Position numbers and translations under genes: made by a program
In this document: one piece after another, positions 1 through 7,139 of the stretch
Layout of the letters: every line of letters begins with the position of its first letter
How positions within the stretch are numbered: position 1 is the first letter of the stretch
Notes under the pieces: generated by a model
The model's input: the letters and a program-made list of their open reading frames with translations, nothing else
The model's database searches: none
What the model was told of the DNA's origin: nothing
Assembly: GCA_016871655.1 (NCBI GenBank)
Contig: VHCR01000038.1
Coordinates: 1 to 10,270, forward strand
Length of the DNA: 10,270 bases
Source: Verrucomicrobiota bacterium
Lineage (GTDB): Bacteria; Verrucomicrobiota; Verrucomicrobiia; Chthoniobacterales; UBA6821
Direction of reading: 5' to 3'

Positions 1-308
1 CTGATGAAGGAAATTCTGGGAATAATTATCTTGTTGCTACCTCGCTCGAAGAACTCTTCATACACCTTCGACACTTAAAGGAAAATCTCTCATTTCGCCA
101 TGAATTAGTTGCTAGGGGCCATCATCAAGGAACTTTTTACACTCAGGAAAAAACAGCTGAATGCTGGAATTTTTTAATAAAAGAATCCATTGCTAAGTTC
201 GCTCACACTCAAGTCAGAAAAACTCCTCGTCAACGTTTCTTGATGCGCCAACAACACCGTCTTGCTTCTTGGTCCTATCAACAAAGAGAACGTTGGGAAC
301 TATTTTAA
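1..308 (+). CDS. C-terminal end of a probable GT-B glycosyltransferase (5' truncated by window)
   Basis: An open frame reads in from the left edge (first full codon at position 3) and ends at TAA 306-308, giving about 101 residues. The visible start, with YLVATSLEELFIHLRHL followed by LSFRHELVARGHHQ and later FTYTQ-like residues, has the layout of the C-terminal end of GT-B glycosyltransferases, where a loop reading 'sleEL...i..L..d..lr..la..G' precedes the last helix. The tail is basic and rich in Arg, Gln and aromatic residues. It is the only plus-strand gene and converges on the minus-strand operon with only 10 bases between stop codons. The family call rests on this C-terminal pattern alone, since the catalytic part is outside the window. 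Coding status is better supported than function. Confidence 0.6.
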   Translation, partial: DEGNSGNNYLVATSLEELFIHLRHLKENLSFRHELVARGHHQGTFYTQEKTAECWNFLIKESIAKFAHTQVRKTPRQRFLMRQQHRLASWSYQQRERWELF

Positions 309-318
309 TCTGAATATT

Positions 319-1332
319 TCACGGCGAATCGTCGCGAGACGTAGCGCAAAATCGGCTCTGCAACCATTGGAATGTATAGAATGGGGCAGCTAGGCAAGCA
401 GCCATCACTCCTCTGAGTTGATCGTAACGACTTTGTTTTTTACTTCCAGCCCCCTGCAAATAATAAATGGCTCGCAGACGCCGGCGATCATTTTGAGATG
501 CGGACGTAAAAGAGGACTGCAAGTTTTTAAAAACTCGCATGAATTCTTGTTGATTCACGCTCTCTCCCTCGCGGAAAGCTTGAATCAAACAACGTTCTTG
601 AGGTTTGAGCTCTCTCCCAAAAGAATTTTTTTCTTCTCTCATGGCAATTGCCTGCGCTTCTTGAAACGCTTTATTTTTTCCTGACTTAGAAAGTGAAGAT
701 TCTAAATGACGATAGCTGATTAATCGTTCGGGAAGATTGGCAACACGATAACGGCCCATGATACGTGCCCAAAGATCATAATCTTGGGCAATCTGATAAT
801 CTTCATCATAATCTCCCAATGCTCGCACGACATCTGCACGAAACATCACGGAAGTGTGAAGAAAAGGATTGGCAATAGCTGCACTCCAACAAATGACTTC
901 ATGAGTCAAGGGCTTATCAAGAATGCCGATGAGGTCATCTTCTTGATTTATCATCAAGCCACAAGTTCCCAAGAGTACCAATGTTGGTTCTTGTTGGAAA
1001 CGCTTCCATTGCTTTTCGAGACGTTGCAGATGAGAAAGGTCATCGGCATCTTGCCTTGCAACCAAGCTCCCGCGAGCCTCAACAAGCCCCTGATTCAAAC
1101 AACGCGTCTGTCCTTTATTGATAGCATTACGAATAATTTTTATCCGCAAATCTTTTTCGGCATAAGATTCAGCAATCGCGAGCGATCGATCTGTCGAAGC
1201 ATCATCCACAATGATGAATTCCCAATCAGAGAAAGTTTGCCGCTGAATACTCTCAATCGAAACAGCAAGATAAGATTCTGCATTAAAAACGGTCATGAGG
1301 ATCGTAATAGCCGGCTTTGCAAGATGAGTCAT
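319..1332 (-). CDS. Family 2 (GT-A) glycosyltransferase
   Basis: This 337-residue protein is a classical inverting GT2 enzyme that transfers a sugar from a nucleotide-sugar donor, probably at the cytoplasmic membrane face during polysaccharide assembly. The N-terminus carries the GT-A nucleotide-binding fold: ITILMTVFNAESYL (residues 9-22), FIIVDDASTDRS (39-50, with the first Asp pair) and the metal-binding DxD as D95-A-D97 in RQDADD. FLHTSVMFR (158-165) and QDYDLWAR (183-190) match the acceptor-site and catalytic ED region of the family. The remaining part, from about residue 215, is helical, basic and not diagnostic, and no transmembrane segment is obvious. The ATG overlaps the stop of the upstream gene as ATGA (1329-1332), so translation is probably coupled. 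It is the last gene of the minus-strand operon. The sugar donor and acceptor cannot be read from the sequence. Confidence 0.93.
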   Translation of the reverse strand: MTHLAKPAITILMTVFNAESYLAVSIESIQRQTFSDWEFIIVDDASTDRSLAIAESYAEKDLRIKIIRNAINKGQTRCLNQGLVEARGSLVARQDADDLSHLQRLEKQWKRFQQEPTLVLLGTCGLMINQEDDLIGILDKPLTHEVICWSAAIANPFLHTSVMFRADVVRALGDYDEDYQIAQDYDLWARIMGRYRVANLPERLISYRHLESSLSKSGKNKAFQEAQAIAMREEKNSFGRELKPQERCLIQAFREGESVNQQEFMRVFKNLQSSFTSASQNDRRRLRAIYYLQGAGSKKQSRYDQLRGVMAACLAAPFYTFQWLQSRFCATSRDDSP

Positions 1333-2441
1333 TTTAGTAGCAGTGATCGAAAAATTTCGTGATGCCTTTCAAGCCAATGTTCTTCATCAAATAAAAGTCC
1401 AGCTCGTTGCCGCGCGGCTTGCGCAGCCTCATACCATCGAGGCAAGAGGTTCATGACTCCTTCAGCAAGCTGCGCTCCTGTTGGCGTGATCATCCGATCC
1501 CAACAAAGCGGCACAGAAATGAGATGGCCGCATTCACTTGAAACCATCTCTGGAAGACCTCCTGAGGCCGATCCAACAACAGGACATCCTGAAGCCAACG
1601 CCTCAATAACAACCGTCGGACAAGGATCAAGATATTTTGGATGAAGCACGATATGATGCGATTGATAAAGCCGAATGGCCTGCTCTTGTTGAAAAGAAGG
1701 CAGAAGGCTCACATTATCTGTGAGTTTGAGCTGTTCTATTTTTTGGAGCACTGAAGCTTCACCTTGGGACCACAAATATTTCCCAGCAATCGTCAAAGTG
1801 GCTTCAATTCCTCTTTCTCTCAAAACCCTCAAACATTCTAAGGTTGAAAAAACTCTGTCAGGATAACTATGTGTGCCCAGTGCTAAAAGTCGAAGAGGCT
1901 TTAGAGGAGGTCGTTCTGGAAGAGGAAAAAACTTTTTCAAATCGACAGCGTTAAAAAGAACTTCACTTGGTATTGCACACGGTCCTAAGAATTTTTCTGC
2001 AGCTTCTCGACAAAACTGACTTTGGTAAATGATGTAGTTCGCTCGCTGGCGCAACCATCTCATAGGAGAATTTTGCCGCTCGCTTTGCCACCCAGCCCAT
2101 GCAGGATAGCCAACTCCATTTTGATTCCAAATAAAAGGAATACCTTGCGCCTTGACTTGCTTAACGAGATCCATCGAAAAACGAGGCTGCGCGCTACTCA
2201 CAAGGTAGAGAATATTAAAACTTTTTTCATGACATTGATTTTTTTTTTGCAATGACAAGAGTTTAACTGCCCCACCGTGTATCAATTTTTTTCCTTCTAA
2301 GACTCCACCAAATGAAATGACAGGAGACTGAACAGACAATCGCGTTATGGAATGTCGTTTTGAAAAATAGTCCCATCGTTGAGGTAGATCAATAAGACAT
2401 CGAATAAGGTCTACTAATTTTGGCAGCAAGCAAAACTTCAT
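1329..2441 (-). CDS. Family 4 (GT-B) glycosyltransferase
   Basis: This 370-residue retaining glycosyltransferase is of GT4 (Glycos_transf_1) type. The N-terminal Rossmann half is divergent and contains FIWNQNGVGYPAWAGW (103-118), IYQSQFCREAA (138-148, the usual 'SxF' strand) and FNAVDLKKFFP (163-173, the 'NGVD...F.P' hinge). The C-terminal half has LLALGTHSY (185-193), TLTIAGKY (215-222), the nucleotide-binding loop DPCPTVVIEALASGCPVV (272-289) and GGLPEMV (294-300). The family's E-x7-E pair appears as D272-x7-E280, so the first Glu is replaced by Asp. This is a conservative change, and the 'DPCP..VIEAL' form recurs among GT4 enzymes. The start overlaps the epimerase stop by ATGA (2438-2441) and its own stop overlaps the next start the same way. 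It presumably acts in the cytoplasm on a lipid-linked glycan; donor unknown. Confidence 0.92.
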   Translation of the reverse strand: MKFCLLPKLVDLIRCLIDLPQRWDYFSKRHSITRLSVQSPVISFGGVLEGKKLIHGGAVKLLSLQKKNQCHEKSFNILYLVSSAQPRFSMDLVKQVKAQGIPFIWNQNGVGYPAWAGWQSERQNSPMRWLRQRANYIIYQSQFCREAAEKFLGPCAIPSEVLFNAVDLKKFFPLPERPPLKPLRLLALGTHSYPDRVFSTLECLRVLRERGIEATLTIAGKYLWSQGEASVLQKIEQLKLTDNVSLLPSFQQEQAIRLYQSHHIVLHPKYLDPCPTVVIEALASGCPVVGSASGGLPEMVSSECGHLISVPLCWDRMITPTGAQLAEGVMNLLPRWYEAAQAARQRAGLLFDEEHWLERHHEIFRSLLLK

Positions 2442-3319
2442 TTTAACAATTCTCGAATTTTTTTAACAATGTCAGCTTGCGGCTTCCAGCCTGTAGCCTC
2501 CATAAAGCCAGCTGAAGAAATTTTAGAGCAATTCACATCCCAAGAATAGTGAGGATGATATTTGATCGAGAGCGTTTGATGAGTTACCTCTTCAGCAAGT
2601 TTGACAAACTCAAAAATGGAAAAAATTTTTCCTGAACCGATATTAAAAATTCCTTGAACGGAAGCTTCGGCTGCTGTTTTTAAGGCTTCTAGAAAATCAT
2701 CAATCCAAAGATAATCCTTGCTAGCTTTTCCATCCCCCCAAATCTCCAAATCTTGTTCTCCTTTTGCTGCTGCTACAATTTTAGACAAAATTCCTTGCGG
2801 CACTACTTTGTTGGAAGAAATTCCGATAAGATTTGTAATGCGAAAAATTACTGAATTTAAGCGAGAGTCATGCACTGCTGCCTCCAAAATTAATCTCTCA
2901 GCAAAAAGTTTTGCACGTGCATAACGGCTCAGCGGCTTACAAAGAGTCAATTCAGTTGCCGGTTCCTTTTTTTGGTTTCCATAGACTGCTGCTGAAGAAA
3001 GAAAAATGAACTTTGGAACTGACTCCCCCTGCTCCAAACGATGTAAACTTTCTAATATATTTTTTAATAAAGGAATATCTTCTCGCTCTTCTCGTCCAGG
3101 ATCTGCCTCACTAGAAAAAGGAACAGTACTCCAGGCAGCATGAATCAAGACATCAAAGGAACTCAGGATTTTAGGATTAAAAAGATCAGCAAGCGCTTTC
3201 ATCCCCTCTCCCATTTGCCTTGAAAAAACTGTGACCTCATAGCCTTGCTGGCGAAAATAAGAGGCCGCCACTCTTGCCAAGCGCCCACGCCCTCCGGTGA
3301 TAGCAATCTTTTTGTTCAT
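2438..3319 (-). CDS. NAD-dependent nucleotide-sugar epimerase/dehydratase (extended SDR)
   Basis: This 293-residue extended short-chain dehydrogenase probably epimerizes or dehydrates a nucleotide-linked sugar to supply the neighbouring glycosyltransferases. The N-terminal dinucleotide loop reads IAITGGRGRLAR (5-16), a TGxxGxxA/G variant. LIHAAW (58-63) is the conserved 'HxAa' strand, FLSSAAVYG (106-114) carries the catalytic Ser/Thr region, and YARAK (133-137) gives the Tyr-x-x-x-Lys pair. FRITNLIG (159-166) and IWGDGKASKDYLWIDD (193-208) resemble the 'R..N.yGp' and 'GdG.q.Rdfi.v.D' substrate-side motifs of UDP-glucose 4-epimerase relatives, and FNIGSG (225-230) follows. It is slightly shorter than GalE (about 330-340). 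The exact reaction (4-epimerase, 4,6-dehydratase or reductase) cannot be decided. It lies 4 bases after the two-part GT and overlaps the next gene by ATGA. Confidence 0.9.
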   Translation of the reverse strand: MNKKIAITGGRGRLARVAASYFRQQGYEVTVFSRQMGEGMKALADLFNPKILSSFDVLIHAAWSTVPFSSEADPGREEREDIPLLKNILESLHRLEQGESVPKFIFLSSAAVYGNQKKEPATELTLCKPLSRYARAKLFAERLILEAAVHDSRLNSVIFRITNLIGISSNKVVPQGILSKIVAAAKGEQDLEIWGDGKASKDYLWIDDFLEALKTAAEASVQGIFNIGSGKIFSIFEFVKLAEEVTHQTLSIKYHPHYSWDVNCSKISSAGFMEATGWKPQADIVKKIRELLK

Positions 3320-3323
3320 GGTT

Positions 3324-5204
3324 TTATTTTTTTAAAATAGAAAGCAATTGCTTGAAGTGTTGCTGTGCTTTCTTGCGTGTTGGAATTTTTGCTAGCAATC
3401 GAAATTCATCTATTTTTGTTCGAGCCTTTTGAATCATCTGCGGCAATTCTTCTTCGGATTGAAAAGAAAGCCCCGCATGAAAAACTTGCTCATAGTAGGC
3501 AGAATCTCTGGGATAAACAATGGGACGTCCTGCACTCATCGCTTTCCAAATATCAAGCGATGCAAATCGATCGCCTTTAGCAACCATGAGAGGTTCACTA
3601 AAACTCGTCTTTAAAGCCACTGAGGCCACAGGCCATGGCAAGACTATTGCTGGCTGAAAACAACCGGCGACACGAAGATTTAGGACATCTTGTACGGAAG
3701 GAGCAATGAGTAAAGCCTCTGGAAGAAAATGCTCTTTTCCCATCTGAGGAACAATCCACTGAAGGCGCTGCACTCCTTTTTTTGCGGGAGGCAATTGTTC
3801 CGAGGGATATCCAATAATTTCTATTCCTCTTCCTTGTGCTGGATGTTGTTTGATTTTTTCATCACGTAACATGTTGCTGACATTTAAAAGAATGTTATCC
3901 AAGTCACTATCTTTTCCCATTTCATGATACCATCCAACAGAACGAATATGAGAAGCCACTCCAAGCCTTCGAGCCCAACGTTTCAAAACATGAAATGCTT
4001 GTTGTCGATATTGACTCATAGTACTGAGTTTATCTTCACGCTGAGAACCTGCCTTCAAAGTCGTTGAGGCTAGTGAAGAAGAAGGAGTCGACGGCGCGCA
4101 GCGGCTGAGTGTATAGTTAGTACTCGATGACGTGAGCACCGGCGCGACGCTCTTATTCACAGAATCAGTAGACGTTAAAGACAGGTTCTGAGGAAGGCGC
4201 TCAGGAAGCCGCTCATAAAGCTTTTTCAATTCCTCTTGTAAGGTCGCTGTCGTGTGAAAGCGATTCCACTTTTCCCACTGCGGTTGCACGGTCGATTGTA
4301 GAAAATGAGTCTCTTGATCTTGGACAATTTTTTCTACTGCTTCATCAACCGTACGAAAGAGCGAGATTGATTCTAAAATATCTTTTGCCACTCCCAGAGG
4401 TGTGCTCAAAATTTTACAACGGCTAGCAGCAGCCTCCATGACTGATTGAGGACCTCCCTCCCAACGTGATGGAATCAAATAGAGGTCAGCAGCGTTGATG
4501 AGTTCATTGAGTTTTTGGCGTTTTAGAATATTAATTCCAAAATCATCTCCAACAACATTCTGCTTTCCAACAAAAGTAAACGACATCCCTTCTTGGGCAA
4601 GCACCTTGCGAAGCCAATGCCGACGAGGTCCTGCAAGCAAAACATGAAAAGAATGACCGCGTTGTTTGAGTTCTTTTAAAATAGCCAAGAAAAGTTCCGG
4701 AGCCTTTTGAATTTTTGGCGTGTTCAGATCATCACCTTCAGAATCACGATGAAAATTAGCAATAACGTAAGCGTGCTCAGGAATTCCAAATTTTTTCCGC
4801 AATCCCTTTTTGTCATCGACAGGAAAAAAAAGTTCAGGATCAATCGTGTAGGGAATATATTCGACTGGCAATTTTAAGGCTCGAAATTGTTCTAATGCTT
4901 CTTGAGAGCGAGCAATCCAGAGATTAACAACTTGCTGCCCCCATGCGAAATCGGGTTGTTTCAAATAGAAAAATGGCGGGTTATCAGCATGAGCAATGAC
5001 AAATTTTTGTTTTAGAATTTTGGGCGCAATAGCACCCAAACCTTGCCAAAAAGGAGTGTGTAAGATCTCAGCTTTAGCCACGGAAGTCTCACGCACTATT
5101 CCTCGTAATGCTTGTCGCATCTGCCTCTGATCTTCATCCAAAGCCCACCCCGCACCATCTCCTGGCATGAAGTGCACATTAAGTTTTTGAGAACTATTGT
5201 TCAT
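3324..5204 (-). CDS. Large two-part GT4-type glycosyltransferase with a repeat-encoded linker
   Basis: This 626-residue protein has three parts. Residues 1-335 form a compact GT-B enzyme: VNLWIARSQEALEQF (93-107), YIPYTIDPELFFP (116-128), FHVLLAGPRRHWL (186-198), and the donor loop PSRWEGGPQSVMEAAASR (245-262) with the E249-x7-E257 pair intact. Residues about 340-388 are a low-complexity Ser/Thr-rich linker encoded by a palindrome (see 4041-4192). Residues 390-626 look like a second, degenerate GT-B C-terminal half: WYHEMGKDSDLDNIL (425-439), then SLDIWKAMSAGRPIVYPRDS (549-568), which lacks the first Glu of the E-x7-E pair. The second half may be a non-catalytic partner domain or transfer a second sugar. 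The gene is 5 bases after the upstream GT4 stop and 4 before the epimerase. Activity of the first domain is well supported; the role of the second is inference. No Shine-Dalgarno sequence is evident before the ATG. Confidence 0.88.
   Translation of the reverse strand: MNNSSQKLNVHFMPGDGAGWALDEDQRQMRQALRGIVRETSVAKAEILHTPFWQGLGAIAPKILKQKFVIAHADNPPFFYLKQPDFAWGQQVVNLWIARSQEALEQFRALKLPVEYIPYTIDPELFFPVDDKKGLRKKFGIPEHAYVIANFHRDSEGDDLNTPKIQKAPELFLAILKELKQRGHSFHVLLAGPRRHWLRKVLAQEGMSFTFVGKQNVVGDDFGINILKRQKLNELINAADLYLIPSRWEGGPQSVMEAAASRCKILSTPLGVAKDILESISLFRTVDEAVEKIVQDQETHFLQSTVQPQWEKWNRFHTTATLQEELKKLYERLPERLPQNLSLTSTDSVNKSVAPVLTSSSTNYTLSRCAPSTPSSSLASTTLKAGSQREDKLSTMSQYRQQAFHVLKRWARRLGVASHIRSVGWYHEMGKDSDLDNILLNVSNMLRDEKIKQHPAQGRGIEIIGYPSEQLPPAKKGVQRLQWIVPQMGKEHFLPEALLIAPSVQDVLNLRVAGCFQPAIVLPWPVASVALKTSFSEPLMVAKGDRFASLDIWKAMSAGRPIVYPRDSAYYEQVFHAGLSFQSEEELPQMIQKARTKIDEFRLLAKIPTRKKAQQHFKQLLSILKK
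4041..4192 (-). repeat. In-frame protein-coding palindromic element of about 150 bp
   Basis: On the coding (minus) strand, bases 4189-4171 pair with 4062-4044: 19 positions, 16 Watson-Crick, 2 G-U and 1 mismatch. Pairing resumes inward, with 4160-4151 against 4073-4082 (9 of 10) and 4150-4145 against 4085-4090 (5 of 6), and the centre is AGTACT at 4119-4124. The element keeps the reading frame of the glycosyltransferase and encodes residues about 340-388, a Ser/Thr-rich, low-complexity segment unlike the flanking domains. Its core (about 4088-4150) is locally richer in GC than the surrounding gene. Chance self-complementarity over this length is unlikely. The arms have diverged, so it is not a recent assembly artefact. 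It resembles Rickettsia palindromic elements in size, shape and in-frame placement, but no sequence identity to them is claimed. Confidence 0.75.
4191..4214 (-). repeat. 12-bp tandem duplication beside the palindrome
   Basis: Bases 4191-4202 and 4203-4214 are two copies of a 12-mer that differ at one position (AGGAAGGCGCTC and AGGAAGCCGCTC on the plus strand). They encode the repeated ERLP in residues about 331-338, directly upstream (in coding sense) of the palindromic linker. The unit is a multiple of three, so it preserves the frame. It may be slippage at the edge of the inserted element. Confidence 0.7.
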
Positions 5205-5209
5205 GAGTT

Positions 5210-6184
5210 TTATGAAACGATCATTCTTTGCAAGAGTTGCAAATATTCCAAAGACATTTTACTTCCTGAAGGAGGGTCTACAAGCAGCTTAGCACGAAGC
5301 TGTGGAAGTTGTTCTAAAAAGCATCCTAATGTTTCTCCAAGATCGTTTCCAATTTCCATTCCATATCGAAGCCCTTGTTCCACAGTTCCTCCCGTATCTC
5401 GGTGATAAAGTAGCGGCAACCCACACTGCAACCCTTCTGCAACATGCATAGCACCTGGCTCGTAACGAGAAGCGCTGACATAACCATGACATTGCTGCAA
5501 TAGCTCTGCAAGCTTTGCTCCACTGGCTGCAGCAAAGGTGCGAGCTATTTTCCATTGAATTTCTTTAGGCCAACGACCAATGATCCAAAGTTCAAATTTA
5601 TTAGAATCTGTTTTCGAAATCCACTCATCAATTTGTTGATACACATCAAATCCTTTATTCCAATTGTCAGACCAATGATGGGTCACAAGTCTCACGGCCT
5701 CTCCTGGCGCGGGAAGAAAAGTTCCTATTGGATGAAAAAATCGAGGGTCGGCACCAGGCGTGATCACAGAATGAGATTTCGCGAGATCAAACCATTTAGC
5801 GCCATGATGATCTCGCAGCCACTTGGAAACAAACACGGTGTGATCAGCGACACGGTTGCTCTCTGCCAAAAATTGATCCATTTCAGAAGAATTTTTTCTC
5901 AAGTCATTATCATTGATGCGATGAACGCAAGGAACATGAGGATATCGTTTTTTTAAATCAGCCACTTCCTTCGCTCCAAAAGTTGTCCCCGCTGAAAGTC
6001 CTGTATGAGTCATCAAGACAACATCAGGAGTTTTTTTTAAATCGTAGCGCACGTTCCATCCATGATAACGGAGCCATCGACTCAATTGCGTTGTCCATTG
6101 ATTAGCACCACCCCACGAGCCTCCACGTGGCTGAAGATTCATGGCTACGGTCGCAACGGGTGTAGTAAAAATTTGTGAAATCAT
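5210..6184 (-). CDS. Family 4 (GT-B) glycosyltransferase
   Basis: This 324-residue GT4-like enzyme probably adds a sugar to the growing glycan in the cytoplasm. The N-terminal half has a glycine-rich donor/acceptor loop, LQPRGGSWGGANQW (17-30), followed by VVLMTHTG (55-62) and VHRINDNDLRK (87-97). HTVFVSKWLRDH (115-126) is the 'vSxf' strand and ITPGADPRFFHP (141-152) the hinge 'NGvd...F.P'. In the C-terminal half, LVTHHWSDNWNKGFD (166-180) and ASRYEPGAMHVAEGLQCGLP (237-256) carry the family E-x7-E as E242 and E250. Its start overlaps the preceding GT2 stop as ATGA (6181-6184), and an AAGGA lies just upstream of the ATG inside that gene, one of the few plausible ribosome-binding sites here. 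Only 5 bases separate it from the next gene. Substrates are unknown. Confidence 0.9.
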   Translation of the reverse strand: MISQIFTTPVATVAMNLQPRGGSWGGANQWTTQLSRWLRYHGWNVRYDLKKTPDVVLMTHTGLSAGTTFGAKEVADLKKRYPHVPCVHRINDNDLRKNSSEMDQFLAESNRVADHTVFVSKWLRDHHGAKWFDLAKSHSVITPGADPRFFHPIGTFLPAPGEAVRLVTHHWSDNWNKGFDVYQQIDEWISKTDSNKFELWIIGRWPKEIQWKIARTFAAASGAKLAELLQQCHGYVSASRYEPGAMHVAEGLQCGLPLLYHRDTGGTVEQGLRYGMEIGNDLGETLGCFLEQLPQLRAKLLVDPPSGSKMSLEYLQLLQRMIVS

Positions 6185-7071
6185 ATTTCCTTTTTAAAAA
6201 AAGGAGCAGTATCAACTGTTTGATGGCTCCCTCGCTGATAATATTGTTGCTTCCATGAAACAGGTTTAGGAAAAAGAAATCTGAATTTTTTTTTGATCCA
6301 AGAAAGAAAACTTTGGTTGTAGATCTCCATAATGTTGCTCCGCTCCGTCCCTGTTTCCACACTACTTCGTTTTAAAAAACAGAGATGTAGACAGCGTAAG
6401 GGGGATTCTTCCCAAGAACATTCGTGTTGAAGTAGACGTTTTTTTTGTTCATGGAAACCAAATTTAAACTGCGGCTGGCCTCCATGCAAGCGCTCTAGCG
6501 TTTTTCCTGGCCAGGCATCAATCGCTATAAAATTATAAAGTTTTGTAATACTCCGACTCGGAGGCGCTAAGTAGCCAGAAGCCTGATTAGCGGCTTTGTT
6601 AAGGTCATCAACATGCAAGACATTTCCTAAAACCATCCAATACTCATCAAATTCGCCTGCTAAAATTCTTTGTCGAAATGTTACGAGCCTCTCAGAATCA
6701 TAAAGTTCATCTCCATCAACGCCAAAGATCCACGTTGGAGTTCCAATGAAAGGTTGGAGCAAATCCTGCGATTCACTCGGATGTTGAATTTGATGGAGAG
6801 AAATTTTTTCCGGATAAGAATGTTGTAATTGTTGTAAAATGGAAACAGTTCGATCAGAGGACTCATGATCGACTAGTAATAACTGATCGCAAAAATCAAG
6901 AACGTTAGACACCGCTCGCTCAACAAAGCGCTCTTCATTTCGAACGAGAAAAATTCCAACAATGCATTTGCTTGAGTAATCGCAGTTCGTAATTGGCAAT
7001 TCGTAGCTCGTAGAATCGCCTTTCGAAGATAGAAGATAGGAGATAGAAGATAGGGTCAAGGCCTGCGGCAT
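6181..7071 (-). CDS. Family 2 glycosyltransferase with a repeat-derived N-terminus
   Basis: The core from about residue 36 is a GT2 enzyme of the type that reads CIVGIFLVRNEERFVERAV (36-54), followed by LLLVDHESSDRT (64-75) and the DxD motif in FGVDGDELYD (116-125; D119 and D121). WPGKTLERLHGG (187-198) and FGFHEQ (204-209) belong to the acceptor side. The first 33 or so residues are not family-like: residues 6-16 are encoded by one arm of a 32-bp palindrome, and residues 20-30 (STSYELPITNC) by a short TTCGTA-type repeat. No in-frame ATG occurs between residue 1 and the GT core, so translation starts either at ATG 7071 or at a TTG such as residue 25. No Shine-Dalgarno sequence precedes 7071. 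The GT2 call is firm; the start is uncertain. Confidence 0.88.
   Translation of the reverse strand: MPQALTLSSISYLLSSKGDSTSYELPITNCDYSSKCIVGIFLVRNEERFVERAVSNVLDFCDQLLLVDHESSDRTVSILQQLQHSYPEKISLHQIQHPSESQDLLQPFIGTPTWIFGVDGDELYDSERLVTFRQRILAGEFDEYWMVLGNVLHVDDLNKAANQASGYLAPPSRSITKLYNFIAIDAWPGKTLERLHGGQPQFKFGFHEQKKRLLQHECSWEESPLRCLHLCFLKRSSVETGTERSNIMEIYNQSFLSWIKKKFRFLFPKPVSWKQQYYQRGSHQTVDTAPFFKKEI
6985..7013. repeat. Short TTCGTA-type direct repeat in the N-terminal codons
   Basis: TTCGTA occurs at 6986-6991 and 7000-7005, followed by CTCGTA at 7007-7012, around a near-palindromic AATTGGCAATT. This is the kind of low-complexity spacer (minus-strand TACGAATT-like units) that I recall filling intergenic space in some uncultivated bacterial genomes. 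Here it is translated as part of a glycosyltransferase N-terminus. Copy number elsewhere in the genome cannot be seen. Confidence 0.5.
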
Positions 7072-7139
7072 ACTAAATATTTATAATGTTTGCATTAGCA
7101 AACCACAACCCTATCTTCCATCTCCTATCTTCCATCTTC
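7025..7139. repeat. 32-bp-stem palindrome spanning a gene junction and start codon
   Basis: Bases 7025-7056 and 7108-7139 are inverted copies matching at 30 of 32 positions. The two differences become G-U pairs in minus-strand RNA, so all 32 positions can pair. Each arm is built from short GAAGATAG-like units. The outer edge reaches the stop codon of the methyltransferase gene (7139-7141). The loop (7057-7107) contains the ATG of the next gene, and the inner arm encodes that gene's residues about 6-16. In a read-through transcript the start codon would sit in the loop of a very stable hairpin, which could attenuate or reinitiate expression. No T-run follows, so it does not look like a classical terminator. 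Confidence 0.85.
7080..7108 (-). promoter_or_regulatory. Weak candidate promoter inside the hairpin loop
   Basis: Read on the minus strand, TTGTGG (7108-7103) is followed after 17 bases by TATAAA (7085-7080). The -10 is a 5/6 match to the sigma-70 consensus and the -35 only 3/6. A transcript from here would start at about 7073, almost directly at the ATG at 7069-7071, giving a nearly leaderless message for the GT2 gene and the operon below it. A perfect GTTTGC-ATTA-GCAAAC hairpin (7088-7103) lies in the spacer and could be an operator. The spacing is good but the region is AT-rich, so chance is possible. Confidence 0.3.

Noticed and set aside
321..345. Possible terminator stem CGTC-GCGA-GACG near the convergent stops
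   Set aside because: The stem is only 4 bp, lies inside the GT2 coding sequence, and no T-run follows on either strand.
784..1362. 192-codon open frame on the plus strand
   Set aside because: It lies antisense within the GT2 gene, its translation has no family-like motif, and the minus-strand frame carries a clear GT-A signature.
4041..4192. Palindrome as an assembly or amplification chimera
   Set aside because: The two arms differ by several substitutions and small bulges, and the reading frame is maintained through the element, neither of which is expected from a recent artefact.
5289..5555. Minus-strand frames of 88 and 69 codons overlapping each other
   Set aside because: They are other-frame shadows within the C-terminal half of the GT4 gene and show no coding character of their own.
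5555..5956. 133-codon plus-strand open frame
   Set aside because: Antisense to the GT4 gene with an intact E-x7-E motif; the translated product is basic and without recognisable domains.
7082..7087. Perfect TATAAT on the plus strand
   Set aside because: No plus-strand gene follows and no matching -35 was seen at the right distance; the AT-rich hairpin loop explains it.
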